Shown here: positions 34,695 to 43,153 of the stretch, one piece after another | How the letters are laid out: the number at the start of each line of letters is the position of its first letter | Position numbering within the stretch: position 1 is the stretch's first letter | Source: Psychrobacter sp. Pi2-1 | GTDB taxonomy: Bacteria; Pseudomonadota; Gammaproteobacteria; Pseudomonadales; Moraxellaceae | Assembly (NCBI RefSeq): GCF_904846645.1 | Contig: NZ_CAJHBO010000003.1 | Location: forward strand, 109,083 to 173,082 | Reading direction: 5' to 3' | Length of the DNA stretch: 64,000 bases | Position numbers and translations under genes: made by a program | The notes under the pieces: model-generated | What the model saw: only the letters and a program-made list of their open reading frames with translations | What the model was told of the DNA's origin: nothing | Database searches by the model: none

Positions 34695-35837
34695 ATGCTA
34701 AAGCTAACCTTTTTGGGAACCTCTGCCGGTGCACCAACCAAACAGCGTAACGTAACTGCGTTGGCAGTTGAGTGCTTGAGTATTCATAGTTCTGGTTCGC
34801 AGCAGCAAGGCAAGCCGAAGCACAGTAGCAATCAAAATAAGAAATCACGTCCTTGGCTACTCATTGATTGCGGTGAAGGTACACAGAAGCAACTGCTACA
34901 TACCAAGCTGTCTTTACGACAACTGACTGCTATCTGTATCACTCATGTACATGGTGATCACTGCTATGGTCTACCTGGATTGCTGGCGAGTGCTGCGATG
35001 TCAGGACGCCGTGATGCGCTGACTTTGATTGCACCAAAAGCGACTGCCAAATTACTTGAAGCTATTACCGCCACTACAGAGCTGTATCTACCTTTCGCTC
35101 TCGATTTTATAGCGATTGAAGAGGTGTTAGCTGAGCAAGGTGATACGAACAAGGTCAGTATTAGCTTAAATGACCAACATCAGCTTGATATTGACATCAC
35201 GCGGCTATCACATCGGGTTGCTTCTCATGCCTTTGGTATTACTCAGACTATTAGCCGCCGCATCCTTAATACAGATAAGCTTGTGGCAGATGGTATTCCA
35301 GCAAGTGCGCTGTGGGGTAAATTGCAGCAAGGCGAAGATGTCACGACTGAGGATAATAGACAATTGCACTCAGTAGACTATGTTGATGAGGAAATACAGC
35401 GGACGCGAATAGTGGTGGCAGGAGACAATGATACGCCAAATTTGTTAAGCGAAGCCGTTGTCGATGCGGATTTATTGGTGCATGAAGCTACTTATACGCA
35501 TGAGGTCATGATGGCTATTCAAGCCAGAAACCCTGACTATGACCCAATGCATAGCAGTGCGCATGTGGTGGGCACATTCGCGCAAAAGATGAACCTGAAA
35601 AATATAATTTTGACCCACTTTAGCGCTCGCTATCAGAACTTTGATAATCTAGATAGCGAAACGCCAAATATGGCATATATTCGTTTAGATGCTGAGAGCG
35701 TCTACAAAGGCAATCTCTGGTTAGCAATAGATTTTGACCAATATATGGTTGATGGTGCAGTTGAGTCGGTAAGCAATCAAGAGGGCAGTCAAGAAGAAAA
35801 TCGCGTGCAGTATATAGGCTCTGCACGCAGTGATTAG
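34695..35837 (+). CDS. rnz: Ribonuclease Z
   Basis: RNase Z is a zinc metallo-beta-lactamase-fold endonuclease that matures tRNA 3' ends. The N-terminus LTFLGTSAGAPTKQRN and the metal motif THVHGDHCYGLPGL are diagnostic. Further ligands come in LLVHEATY and ILTHFSARY. At 380 aa it exceeds the usual short form (about 305) through a Gln/Lys/Ser-rich insertion around residues 33-53, an added loop near residues 145-165 and a charged C-terminal tail. All tRNAs in this window encode CCA, so in this genome its trimming role may be limited to CCA-less precursors or other RNAs (inference). Confidence 0.93.
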   Translation: MLKLTFLGTSAGAPTKQRNVTALAVECLSIHSSGSQQQGKPKHSSNQNKKSRPWLLIDCGEGTQKQLLHTKLSLRQLTAICITHVHGDHCYGLPGLLASAAMSGRRDALTLIAPKATAKLLEAITATTELYLPFALDFIAIEEVLAEQGDTNKVSISLNDQHQLDIDITRLSHRVASHAFGITQTISRRILNTDKLVADGIPASALWGKLQQGEDVTTEDNRQLHSVDYVDEEIQRTRIVVAGDNDTPNLLSEAVVDADLLVHEATYTHEVMMAIQARNPDYDPMHSSAHVVGTFAQKMNLKNIILTHFSARYQNFDNLDSETPNMAYIRLDAESVYKGNLWLAIDFDQYMVDGAVESVSNQEGSQEENRVQYIGSARSD

Positions 35838-35877
35838 ACATGGCTAAGCTTAGATATGATTTAGCGTTAAATATGAC

Positions 35878-36849
35878 CTAGCGCTTACTGTCTTCGATAG
35901 CCAATTGTGTTTCACCACTCCAAAAGCGGCTGAACTGGTAAGCAACTCGTCCTGAGCGACCACCACGTTCTGAGGCCCAACGTAGCGCATCCTTTCTGAT
36001 CTTATCAGGCATAGAATGACTTGCTAAAATGTCCTTAGCATCATTATCCACATCAGCGGAGATTTTTTGCTGCTCTAAATTCAGATAATGCTGAACGATT
36101 TGCAGATAAGTCTGCTGATCCATAGGATGGAAGGTGAGGGACAAACCGAATCGATCTGATAATGATACGGTTTCATCAATGGCCTCATAGGGATTGACTT
36201 CATCCGTCTGCCCATTATAGATATCGACATTGTCTTTCATCATCTGCGGTAGCAAGCGACGGCGATTACTGGTGGCGTAGACCAGTAGTTTGTCTTGCTC
36301 AGAGTCTAGCGAGCCATCGAGCACGCTCTTTAGCGCACGATAGCTTTCGTCTTGACCATTAAAAGCGAGGTCATCACAGTATACGATATAGCGGCAATGA
36401 CAATCTGCTGGTAGGGCATTAATGGCAGCACGAATCTTATCCAATACTTGCAGGTCATCGCGGGCCACTTCAATAATACGCAAGCCTTCACTATGATGGG
36501 CTTGTAGCAAAGCGCGAATCAATGATGACTTACCGGCACCGCGTGTCCCTGACATTAATACATGGTTGGCAGGATAACCTTTAATAAACTGGCGGGTATT
36601 TTGTACCAGTTTCGACTTTTGCGTATCGATACCATGCAAATCATCTAAGCTCAAAAATAGATTGACTGACAAAGGTTGCAGGTGACCAGTGCGTCCACCG
36701 ACCCAGCGATAAGCAAGCTGGCTCGGGTCAATTTCAATAGTTGGTGTGACTCGCTCTTGTAAGTACTGACTGAGTAAGTCTAACAAAGGTGCGGGTAGGG
36801 TATAAGTGGGTTGATCAGATGGCGTGGTCGGGATAGTTGGTTGGGACAT
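35878..36849 (-). CDS. DUF815-family ATPase
   Basis: This is an AAA-like P-loop protein of the DUF815 family. The conserved ahead-of-Walker region reads YRWVGGRTGHLQPL and DDLHGIDTQKSKLVQNT. Walker A is GTRGAGKSSL, Walker B is in YIVYCDDLAF, and sensor-like YATSNRRRLLP follows. The usual C-terminal WASERGGRSGRVAYQF is present. Start 36849 (MSQPTIPTT) is preferred over an ATG 42 bp upstream. Family members are widespread and uncharacterised to my knowledge. It is divergent from the kinase-like gene, with 177 bp between their starts. Confidence 0.88.
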   Translation of the reverse strand: MSQPTIPTTPSDQPTYTLPAPLLDLLSQYLQERVTPTIEIDPSQLAYRWVGGRTGHLQPLSVNLFLSLDDLHGIDTQKSKLVQNTRQFIKGYPANHVLMSGTRGAGKSSLIRALLQAHHSEGLRIIEVARDDLQVLDKIRAAINALPADCHCRYIVYCDDLAFNGQDESYRALKSVLDGSLDSEQDKLLVYATSNRRRLLPQMMKDNVDIYNGQTDEVNPYEAIDETVSLSDRFGLSLTFHPMDQQTYLQIVQHYLNLEQQKISADVDNDAKDILASHSMPDKIRKDALRWASERGGRSGRVAYQFSRFWSGETQLAIEDSKR

Positions 36850-37026
36850 AGTGGCTCTAGCAATTAAGGTTGTCTTTAATACCATACCCAAAAATACAAT
36901 TAACGCTGCTAAAATTTTAGTGCCTACAATCTTAGTATCTATTAAGCGTAGTACTTGTAACCATTATTCGCGTTATTATTATCTTTGGAAATGATACGAA
37001 TGGGAAGGCTGTAATCTCACTATATT

Positions 37027-38082
37027 ATGAGAAACAATACCATGGAAAATAGTGCCAGTAATCCGTCTATTACGCAAGCCTTGCAAGCGCAGGCGATGCA
37101 GCTATTGCCCATTATTTCCCAAGAACTGGACGCACAATGTTTTAGGCAGATAGTGCATCAACGTATTGCTCAGCAAAGCACAGAACAAACGCAAGATGAG
37201 CATGTGCAAGTTGTTAAAACACAAGGTATCGACAAGACTTACTTCCAAGGACTAACACGTGCCCAGCATCCGCAATTTGGTAGCGTGATGATTAAGTGGC
37301 AGTTGAGTGATGGCGCTTATCCTATCGCTTCTGATTTAACTCATGAAGCGGATATTTTAGCTGCTGTAAATGCTTCATCGAAAATCAAAAATAACGCTAT
37401 CGCACCGCCGCTATTGGCTCATCATTGCGTGGACGTTCAAATACTAGAGCAGTTGCAACACCTAGTTATAGTAGTCACACCTTATTACCCTAATGGTAGC
37501 TTGGCGAGTCAGCTGACCGCTTCAAAACACCTGTCACTAATAGCGTCACAAAAGCATCATTTCATCATGAAGTCTGCACACTTGATAGCCAATTTGCATC
37601 AGGCTGGCTGGTTACATAATGATATTAAGCCCAGTAATATCTTGATTAAAGGTGCTCACGATGAATGGCCAGCAGATACCATGAGTAATAGTCTGATTCC
37701 TAGACTATTACTCACTGATTTTGCTTTAGCACAACGTATGACGGTGGCTAATAGCCAACCAAATCCTGCTGGCACACCAGCGTATCTCGCACCTGAGCGT
37801 TGGCAAGGTCAGAGTGCAACTATACAGAGTGATATCTACGCGTTTGGCGTAATGATGGTTGAGATACTAACAGGCAAGCGCCCGTTTCAGCTAAGCGCCA
37901 ATAGCAATGATAAATTAAGAGTGTGGGCGATTCAGCATTGCCAACAACCTATTCCAACGTTGTCAGCAGAATATAGTCACTATCAATGTATTGTTGACAA
38001 AGCATTGACGAAGCGGGAAGAGAGACGGTATCAGGAGATGGATAAGATATTGATAGATTTAAAGTTATTAGAAAATAGCTGA
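37027..38082 (+). CDS. Ser/Thr protein kinase-like protein with altered catalytic motifs
   Basis: The 351-aa protein has a eukaryotic-type kinase fold: a likely ATP-site Lys90 in VMIKW, an alpha-C Glu about 107, the catalytic loop HNDIKPSN (Asp199, Lys201, Asn204), the magnesium loop DFA (Asp231) instead of DFG, and GTPAYLAPERW for the activation segment end. HND replaces HRD. These keep the key acids, so activity is possible but regulation by the usual Arg is lost. No membrane helix or sensor domain is visible. Two ATGs (37027, 37042) are possible starts. A sequence resembling its 3' end reappears at 39292-39369. Confidence 0.85.
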   Translation: MRNNTMENSASNPSITQALQAQAMQLLPIISQELDAQCFRQIVHQRIAQQSTEQTQDEHVQVVKTQGIDKTYFQGLTRAQHPQFGSVMIKWQLSDGAYPIASDLTHEADILAAVNASSKIKNNAIAPPLLAHHCVDVQILEQLQHLVIVVTPYYPNGSLASQLTASKHLSLIASQKHHFIMKSAHLIANLHQAGWLHNDIKPSNILIKGAHDEWPADTMSNSLIPRLLLTDFALAQRMTVANSQPNPAGTPAYLAPERWQGQSATIQSDIYAFGVMMVEILTGKRPFQLSANSNDKLRVWAIQHCQQPIPTLSAEYSHYQCIVDKALTKREERRYQEMDKILIDLKLLENS

Positions 38083-38252
38083 ATTTATTATTTTATTTTA
38101 AAAAGTGATTGTTTGTAGTATTCACATATTACCTAGTCGTTGTTTTTTATGTTTGAATGGATATTCAGGCTCATTTTAAGCGAAGTCGCTATAAACTAAT
38201 TTGGGTTTCCGTATTTCATTACAGTGTTTTATTACAATACAGTGAGAATATC

Positions 38253-38810
38253 ATGGCTAAAGTACTTATCATAACCGGTGATTTTGTTGAAGACTATGAA
38301 AACATGGTTCCGTTCCAAGCACTACTAGCGATGGGACATGAGGTTGATGCGGTCTGCCCAGATAAAGTGGCAGGTGATAGCATTGCTACCTCAATACACG
38401 ACTTTGAAGGTGATCAAACTTATACCGAAAAACGCGGTCATAACTTTGTTCTTAATGCCTCTTTTGCTGATATCAATGTAGAAGATTACGATGCCTTGTA
38501 TTTGCCAGGTGGACGTGCGCCAGAATACTTGCGCTTGAATGCTAAGGTCATTGCAATGATTCAGCATTTCGCAAATACTGATAAACCGATTGCCTCAGTT
38601 TGCCATGGGCCACAAATGCTGACAGCTGCTGGCGTACTAAAAGGTAAAAAAGTATCTGCTTATCCTGCGTGTCAGCCAGAAATAGAAATGGCTGGCGCTG
38701 AGTATATCAAGTTACCTATGGATGGCGCCATTACAGATGGCCAACTGGTAACGGCACCTGCATGGCCTGCCCACCCAGCGATGCTAAAGCAGTTTATTGC
38801 CTTGCTATAA
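38253..38810 (+). CDS. DJ-1/PfpI family protein
   Basis: The 185-aa protein has the class-I glutamine-amidotransferase-like fold of DJ-1/PfpI/YhbO. The nucleophile elbow is SVCHGPQML, followed by LYLPGGRAPEYLR and the early Glu in GDFVEDYEN. These proteins act on protein damage, methylglyoxal adducts or as proteases; the specific activity is not settled here. Start 38253 is preferred (GTGAGA upstream, and the fold starts there). A longer in-frame start at 38157 gives an unrelated N-terminus. Confidence 0.9.
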   Translation: MAKVLIITGDFVEDYENMVPFQALLAMGHEVDAVCPDKVAGDSIATSIHDFEGDQTYTEKRGHNFVLNASFADINVEDYDALYLPGGRAPEYLRLNAKVIAMIQHFANTDKPIASVCHGPQMLTAAGVLKGKKVSAYPACQPEIEMAGAEYIKLPMDGAITDGQLVTAPAWPAHPAMLKQFIALL

Positions 38811-38867
38811 GCATTAATTCGGGTCTGTTGAACGTTCAATAGACCCCAGTATCGAGAGAGAATATAT

Positions 38868-39266
38868 ATGTGCCAACTTTTTATTAGTGCTGACGATAGC
38901 TTGTGGAGCTCTAAAACCAAATCGCTTCGAATTCAGGGAGTTGTCACCTCAATTCGTTTAGAAGTGTTTTTTTGGGATATATTAGAAGAGTTGTCATTTC
39001 GTGATCAAATGACGGTTAATCAACTGATCACTAAGCTATACCTTGAATCTCTCGATGCTGATCATGATATTGGCAATTTCACCTCTTTTTTAAGAGTTTG
39101 TTGTTCTCGTTATTTATCCTTAATAGCAGATGGCGATCTTTCTCGCGAAACAAGATTGTCTTTAGAAAAAGTCGATGCAAAACATATCATTCAACGTGAA
39201 ACCCTTCGTAAAAATCAACGTAGTGCATTATTCAATGACAGTGAGGGAAACCTTTCTATTAATTAG
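38868..39266 (+). CDS. Ribbon-helix-helix domain protein
   Basis: The 132-aa protein looks like an RHH_4-type domain (PF13467 pattern): KSLRIQGVVTSIRLEVFFWDILEELS forms the strand and first helix (in parts), MTVNQLITKLYLE the second, and FTSFLRVCCSRYL a third. A C-terminal basic helix follows. It may bind DNA as a dimer. No toxin-like partner follows it, only a kinase-like fragment and tRNA-Leu. Start has GAGAGAG upstream. Its target is unknown. Confidence 0.75.
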   Translation: MCQLFISADDSLWSSKTKSLRIQGVVTSIRLEVFFWDILEELSFRDQMTVNQLITKLYLESLDADHDIGNFTSFLRVCCSRYLSLIADGDLSRETRLSLEKVDAKHIIQRETLRKNQRSALFNDSEGNLSIN

Positions 39267-39291
39267 GTATGCCTATGGCAAGTGCATGCAA

Positions 39292-39369
39292 ATATTGGCA
39301 AAGCGGGTAGAGAGGTGCTATAAAAGTACGGATGAGGTGCTGAAGGATTTAGAAAGGGTAGAAAAGTAG
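39292..39369 (+). pseudogene. Remnant of the 3' end of a Ser/Thr kinase-like gene
   Basis: Twenty-five codons and a stop read ILAKRVERCYKSTDEVLKDL plus five more residues. They align without gaps to the last 25 residues of the kinase at 37027-38082 (LTKREERRYQEMDKILIDL), with about 11 identities, and fit the general kinase C-terminal pattern (LAKRPEDRYQSADEML). The frame upstream has no kinase-like sequence. It looks like the tail of a deleted paralogue. Confidence 0.55.
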
Positions 39370-39423
39370 ATTAATGCTCTTGATAAGATATTTTATAGTT
39401 CTAACACCAAATTCCAGACACAA

Positions 39424-39448
39424 AAAAACCTGCTAAAAAGCAGGTTTT
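39424..39448 (-). terminator. Terminator of tRNA-Leu
   Basis: On the minus strand AAAACCTGC and GCAGGTTTT form a 9-bp stem with a TTTTTA loop. The T-run continues to T7. It lies 32 nt from the tRNA 3' end. Confidence 0.9.
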
Positions 39449-39479
39449 GATATTTGGTCTAAGATGTACTATCCGAAAA

Positions 39480-39564
39480 TGGTGGGGCTGGAGAGACTCG
39501 AACTCTCACACCTTGCGGCGCCAGAACCTAAATCTGGTGCGTCTACCAATTCCGCCACAGCCCC
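39480..39564 (-). tRNA. tRNA-Leu (anticodon TAG)
   Basis: The 85-nt minus-strand tRNA has encoded CCA and a long variable arm (class II). Acceptor GGGGCTG pairs with CAGCCCC. Anticodon stem CCAGA/TCTGG carries TTTAGGT with TAG, and the T-arm is GAGTTCGAGTCTC. Confidence 0.97.
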
Positions 39565-39652
39565 ATTTTCGTTACTCTATCATCAAAAGCGATTAAACTC
39601 AAACGCTATCTAGACAGTTAACTGATTCGGTAGTGCGTCTCAGTGGTTGGCT

Positions 39653-39680
39653 ATTATATAGAGTTTTAATTGTTTGGCAA
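39653..39680 (-). promoter_or_regulatory. Sigma-70 promoter of tRNA-Leu
   Basis: On the minus strand TTGCCA (39675-39680), 16 bp and a perfect TATAAT (39653-39658) precede tRNA-Leu by about 90 bp. The layout is the same as for the tRNA-Val/Asp promoter. Confidence 0.75.
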
Positions 39681-39772
39681 CCCCTATTTGCAATTATTTA
39701 TCATTTATTTTCGATATTAATTTTAAGTAATTGATATTAATAATAATTTATTATCGTATTTTATGCGTTTCT

Positions 39773-41554
39773 TTATTCTTTAGTTGGTACTCTAGGGGCA
39801 GAAATATCCAACTGCTGCAATTTGCGCGTCAGAGTATTGCGTCCCCAACCAAGTAAGCTCGCTGCCTCTATCTTTTTGCCGCCGCTATGATTGAGTGCTG
39901 CTGTTAATAAAACACGCTCAAACTCAGGGGTTGCTGTTTGCAGAATATCAGTTTCACCCGTGCTTAGCGACTGCTCAGCCCAATCAGCCAATGCTTGCTG
40001 CCAACTCTGGTTTTTAGGCAACTGGCTACTTTGATTATTTTGATGACTGTTTAACGCACTATCGTTTAATATATCGCCATTTTGTACCAAATGCTTTTGA
40101 GTCTCTTGTTCTGCTGCGCCGTGCTCTTCATAAAGCACCGTATTAGGTGAGATGTTTTCAAGTAGCTCTGGTGGCAGATCTGTCGCCATCACCGTATCAC
40201 CAGTGGCCATCACGGTTAGCCACAAGCAGACGTTTTCTAATTGACGCACGTTACCACGCCAGTCAAACGTCTGCATAATTTGCAATGCGGCAGGATGGAG
40301 ATGCTTCGGGGTAGTACTCATTTGCTCTGCGGCAGACTGCATAAAGTAGAGGGCTAATGCAGGAATGTCTTCAGGGCGTGTACGTAGTGGTGGTAGGGGT
40401 AATCGAATGACATTAAGGCGATAAAACAAATCTTCGCGGAATCGGCTTTGTTTTACCAGCTCTTCTAAGTTTTGGTGGGTGGCTGCGATGATACGCACGT
40501 CGACCTTGATTGGCTGCTGACCACCAACACGATAAAACTCACCATTGGCCAGTACGCGTAACAGCCGTGTCTGAGTGCTAAAAGGCATGTCACCGATTTC
40601 ATCTAAGAATAAAGTACCGCCGTCTGCCTGCTCAAAACGGCCTTGACGCATCGTTGTTGCACCAGTGAACGCGCCTTTTTCATGACCGAATAGCTCAGAC
40701 TCGATCAAGTCATGTGGTATGGCTGCCATATTGAGGGCAATAAACGGTTGCTGTTTACGCGGGGAGTGTTGATGTAAAGCACTGGCCACCAACTCTTTAC
40801 CTGTTCCAGACTCTCCAGTGATTAAGACGGAAATGGGAGATTGTGCCAACCTGCCAATAGCACGAAACACCGTTTGCATGGCTGGAGACTGTCCAATGAT
40901 GCCGCTAGGGTTACCATTACTTTTGTTTTCGGCGGCACCTTTGCTCTTATTGTCTTTGGTTGTCTTACTAGCAGGTGCTACTTTAGGTTTTAGCAAGTTT
41001 TCAGTAGACGTGTCAGGCGCTATATTGGTATTGGTTTTATCTGAAAGGGAAACAGTTGTTGTTTCTAAATTAGGCTGGTAATTGATGGCTTTATAAATCG
41101 TTGCAACCGCGTCATCTAAGTCAAAAGGCTTGGGCAAGTATTCAAAAGCACCAGTCTGATAGCTATTGATAGCAGAGGTCAGGTCTGAGTGTGCCGTCAT
41201 AATTACGATTGGCATTTTAGGGAAGTGCTGATGGACCCAGTCGCTAAAAGACAAGCCATCCATCATTGGCATGCGAATATCGGTCAATATAACGTCTGGC
41301 AATTGCTCAGCTGACTCTTGCTGTTTTAAAACATCATTAAGGCGAGTCCATGCTGCTTGTGCTTGGGTAAAACTGATAACGTTTAATCCAGCATCTTCAA
41401 ACGTGTCGGCCAACACCATACGTAGGGCTGCATCGTCATCGATTAACCACAATGTTGCAGGGTGGTCGCTGGGTGCATTATTCACAGTTACTATTTGTGA
41501 TTGTGTTGATTGATCATCGCTTTTAGGTTGGAGGTCGTCGCTATATTCAGTCAT
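39773..41554 (-). CDS. ntrC: Nitrogen regulation response regulator NtrC (sigma-54 activator)
   Basis: NtrC activates sigma-54 promoters for nitrogen assimilation when phosphorylated. A 30-residue polar start precedes the receiver domain (IDDD near 38-41, phospho-acceptor Asp92 in LTDIRMPMMDG). The AAA+ domain has Walker A GESGTGKE and the sigma-54 contact loop GAFTGA. After a long Gln/Asn/Ser linker, the C-terminal Fis-type HTH (KIEAASLLGWGRNTLTRKLQ in part) binds DNA. At 593 aa it is longer than E. coli NtrC (469) because of the extra N-terminus and two linkers (about 170-215 and 465-520). It lies 99 bp downstream of ntrB. Confidence 0.94.
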   Translation of the reverse strand: MTEYSDDLQPKSDDQSTQSQIVTVNNAPSDHPATLWLIDDDAALRMVLADTFEDAGLNVISFTQAQAAWTRLNDVLKQQESAEQLPDVILTDIRMPMMDGLSFSDWVHQHFPKMPIVIMTAHSDLTSAINSYQTGAFEYLPKPFDLDDAVATIYKAINYQPNLETTTVSLSDKTNTNIAPDTSTENLLKPKVAPASKTTKDNKSKGAAENKSNGNPSGIIGQSPAMQTVFRAIGRLAQSPISVLITGESGTGKELVASALHQHSPRKQQPFIALNMAAIPHDLIESELFGHEKGAFTGATTMRQGRFEQADGGTLFLDEIGDMPFSTQTRLLRVLANGEFYRVGGQQPIKVDVRIIAATHQNLEELVKQSRFREDLFYRLNVIRLPLPPLRTRPEDIPALALYFMQSAAEQMSTTPKHLHPAALQIMQTFDWRGNVRQLENVCLWLTVMATGDTVMATDLPPELLENISPNTVLYEEHGAAEQETQKHLVQNGDILNDSALNSHQNNQSSQLPKNQSWQQALADWAEQSLSTGETDILQTATPEFERVLLTAALNHSGGKKIEAASLLGWGRNTLTRKLQQLDISAPRVPTKE

Positions 41555-41653
41555 GTATTGGGCCTAATCAGCAATTATTGATGGTAAGTTGGGGATTGGG
41601 AGTTGAGCGTTATGAAACTTAGCAGCCTTTAATTCATAAATTCATAATTTGTT

Positions 41654-43018
41654 TTATGTCTCAGTGATGGGTTGAGTAAATGGCAGGTATAGCGTAAATC
41701 GGGTTTGCTTATCCTCTTGCTCTTTTGTCGAGCTCACATCAATCATACCATGATGATGACTGATAATATCTTGGACGATGGATAATCCAAGACCTGTACC
41801 GGCTGCACGGCTAGTGACCATTGGGAAAAATATTTGACCAATCAAGGCTGGATCAATACCTGAGCCATTATCAGTAATAGTAATTTGCATCACTTGCTTG
41901 TGCTGCTGTCCGACGATTGTATGCTGAAAAGCAACCCGCGTTTGAATATGCAATGTCGGTTGATAATCAGAATTGCCCTCAGTTTGTATGACAGATTGTG
42001 GTGATTCTTGAGACTCTGAGATTTTATTCTGTTGCAGCGTTTGTTCGAACTCAGTCATCGATTCACAAGCATTATTAATGAGGTTTAAAAACACTTGAAT
42101 CAGCTGATCCTTATCTGCGCACAACTCTGGCAATGATAAATCATAATCCCGCTGTAACACTACCTGTGGATACTGATTGGTCACTAAGGTTAAGACATGC
42201 TCTAGGGGCTCATGGATATTAAGCGTTTGCCAGTTTGGTAGTTGATTGGAACCCAGAAGCTGCCCAATAAGATGGGTCAATCGATCAGTTTCTGAAATAA
42301 TAATGTCCGTATAGTTGCGCAGCTTTTGATTCATTTTTTGCAAATCATGCTGCGTGTCAGCGTTGGTGGTTATCAAAGCATTATCAGCGCTAGAGGTGCT
42401 AGTAGTAGATGCGTCGCTGAATTTAATGAATTGCCGTTGCAACAGCTGGGCTGCCCCGCGAATACCAGCAAGAGGGTTTTTTATTTCGTGCGCCACCGAG
42501 CGTAGCATATGACGGGCCACTGTATACTGCTGTTGTTGGCGCTGCTCCTCAGAGATACGACTTTGACGATCTTTGCCCCACATCTCGATAATAAAATAAG
42601 GATGCTGTTCATAGATGACAGGCGTGACGCTATAGTCGACTGACAATGATAAATTACCATTTAGCGGTGTTTTGATAATGTGATCATGGTCGATAAAAGG
42701 CTGCTGATAGTTTTGCGCTTGCACAAAGCGCTCGGTCAAAGAGTAAGCTGGCTCGCTTGAAGACTCATTTTCATTTGTATCATTACTATCATTATCTATA
42801 GATACCGTATCTTTAGTCTTTAATTCATCAGGTGCTAGCAGTGTCAAGATGGATTGATTGATTAATCTGCCGCTACTAATGGCAAGTAGCTGCTCGGCTT
42901 GAGCATTCAACCGCGTGATTGATAGCTCATCGTTGACCCATAAAATAGCGGTGAATAAATGCTGAGATATAAATGCGAGGTCAGGGGTTGTTTTGGCGGT
43001 TATAAAATCAGCGTTCAT
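41654..43018 (-). CDS. ntrB: Nitrogen regulation sensor kinase NtrB
   Basis: NtrB phosphorylates NtrC under nitrogen limitation and is controlled by PII. It is a soluble kinase: a PAS domain (about 10-145, with an acidic insertion around 70-90), the HisKA box VAHEIKNPLAGIRGAAQLL with the phospho-acceptor His, and an HATPase_c domain with NLINNACESM, DNGSGID and GTGLGLSI. No membrane helix is present. The 454 aa exceed E. coli NtrB (349) through Ser/Asn/Gln-rich inserts. The pair is encoded together without glnA beside it. Confidence 0.93.
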   Translation of the reverse strand: MNADFITAKTTPDLAFISQHLFTAILWVNDELSITRLNAQAEQLLAISSGRLINQSILTLLAPDELKTKDTVSIDNDSNDTNENESSSEPAYSLTERFVQAQNYQQPFIDHDHIIKTPLNGNLSLSVDYSVTPVIYEQHPYFIIEMWGKDRQSRISEEQRQQQQYTVARHMLRSVAHEIKNPLAGIRGAAQLLQRQFIKFSDASTTSTSSADNALITTNADTQHDLQKMNQKLRNYTDIIISETDRLTHLIGQLLGSNQLPNWQTLNIHEPLEHVLTLVTNQYPQVVLQRDYDLSLPELCADKDQLIQVFLNLINNACESMTEFEQTLQQNKISESQESPQSVIQTEGNSDYQPTLHIQTRVAFQHTIVGQQHKQVMQITITDNGSGIDPALIGQIFFPMVTSRAAGTGLGLSIVQDIISHHHGMIDVSSTKEQEDKQTRFTLYLPFTQPITET

Positions 43019-43153
43019 CAGTAGGGCCCAAAAAAGTCAGATGCTTGAGATAATATTTAACCACAAATCAAGACTATAGAGCGGCAAAACTGGTGATTTT
43101 TGCAAAAAAAACGTACAATGCGCTCAGCCAATTTATCTCTAGCAAGGTCAGCC

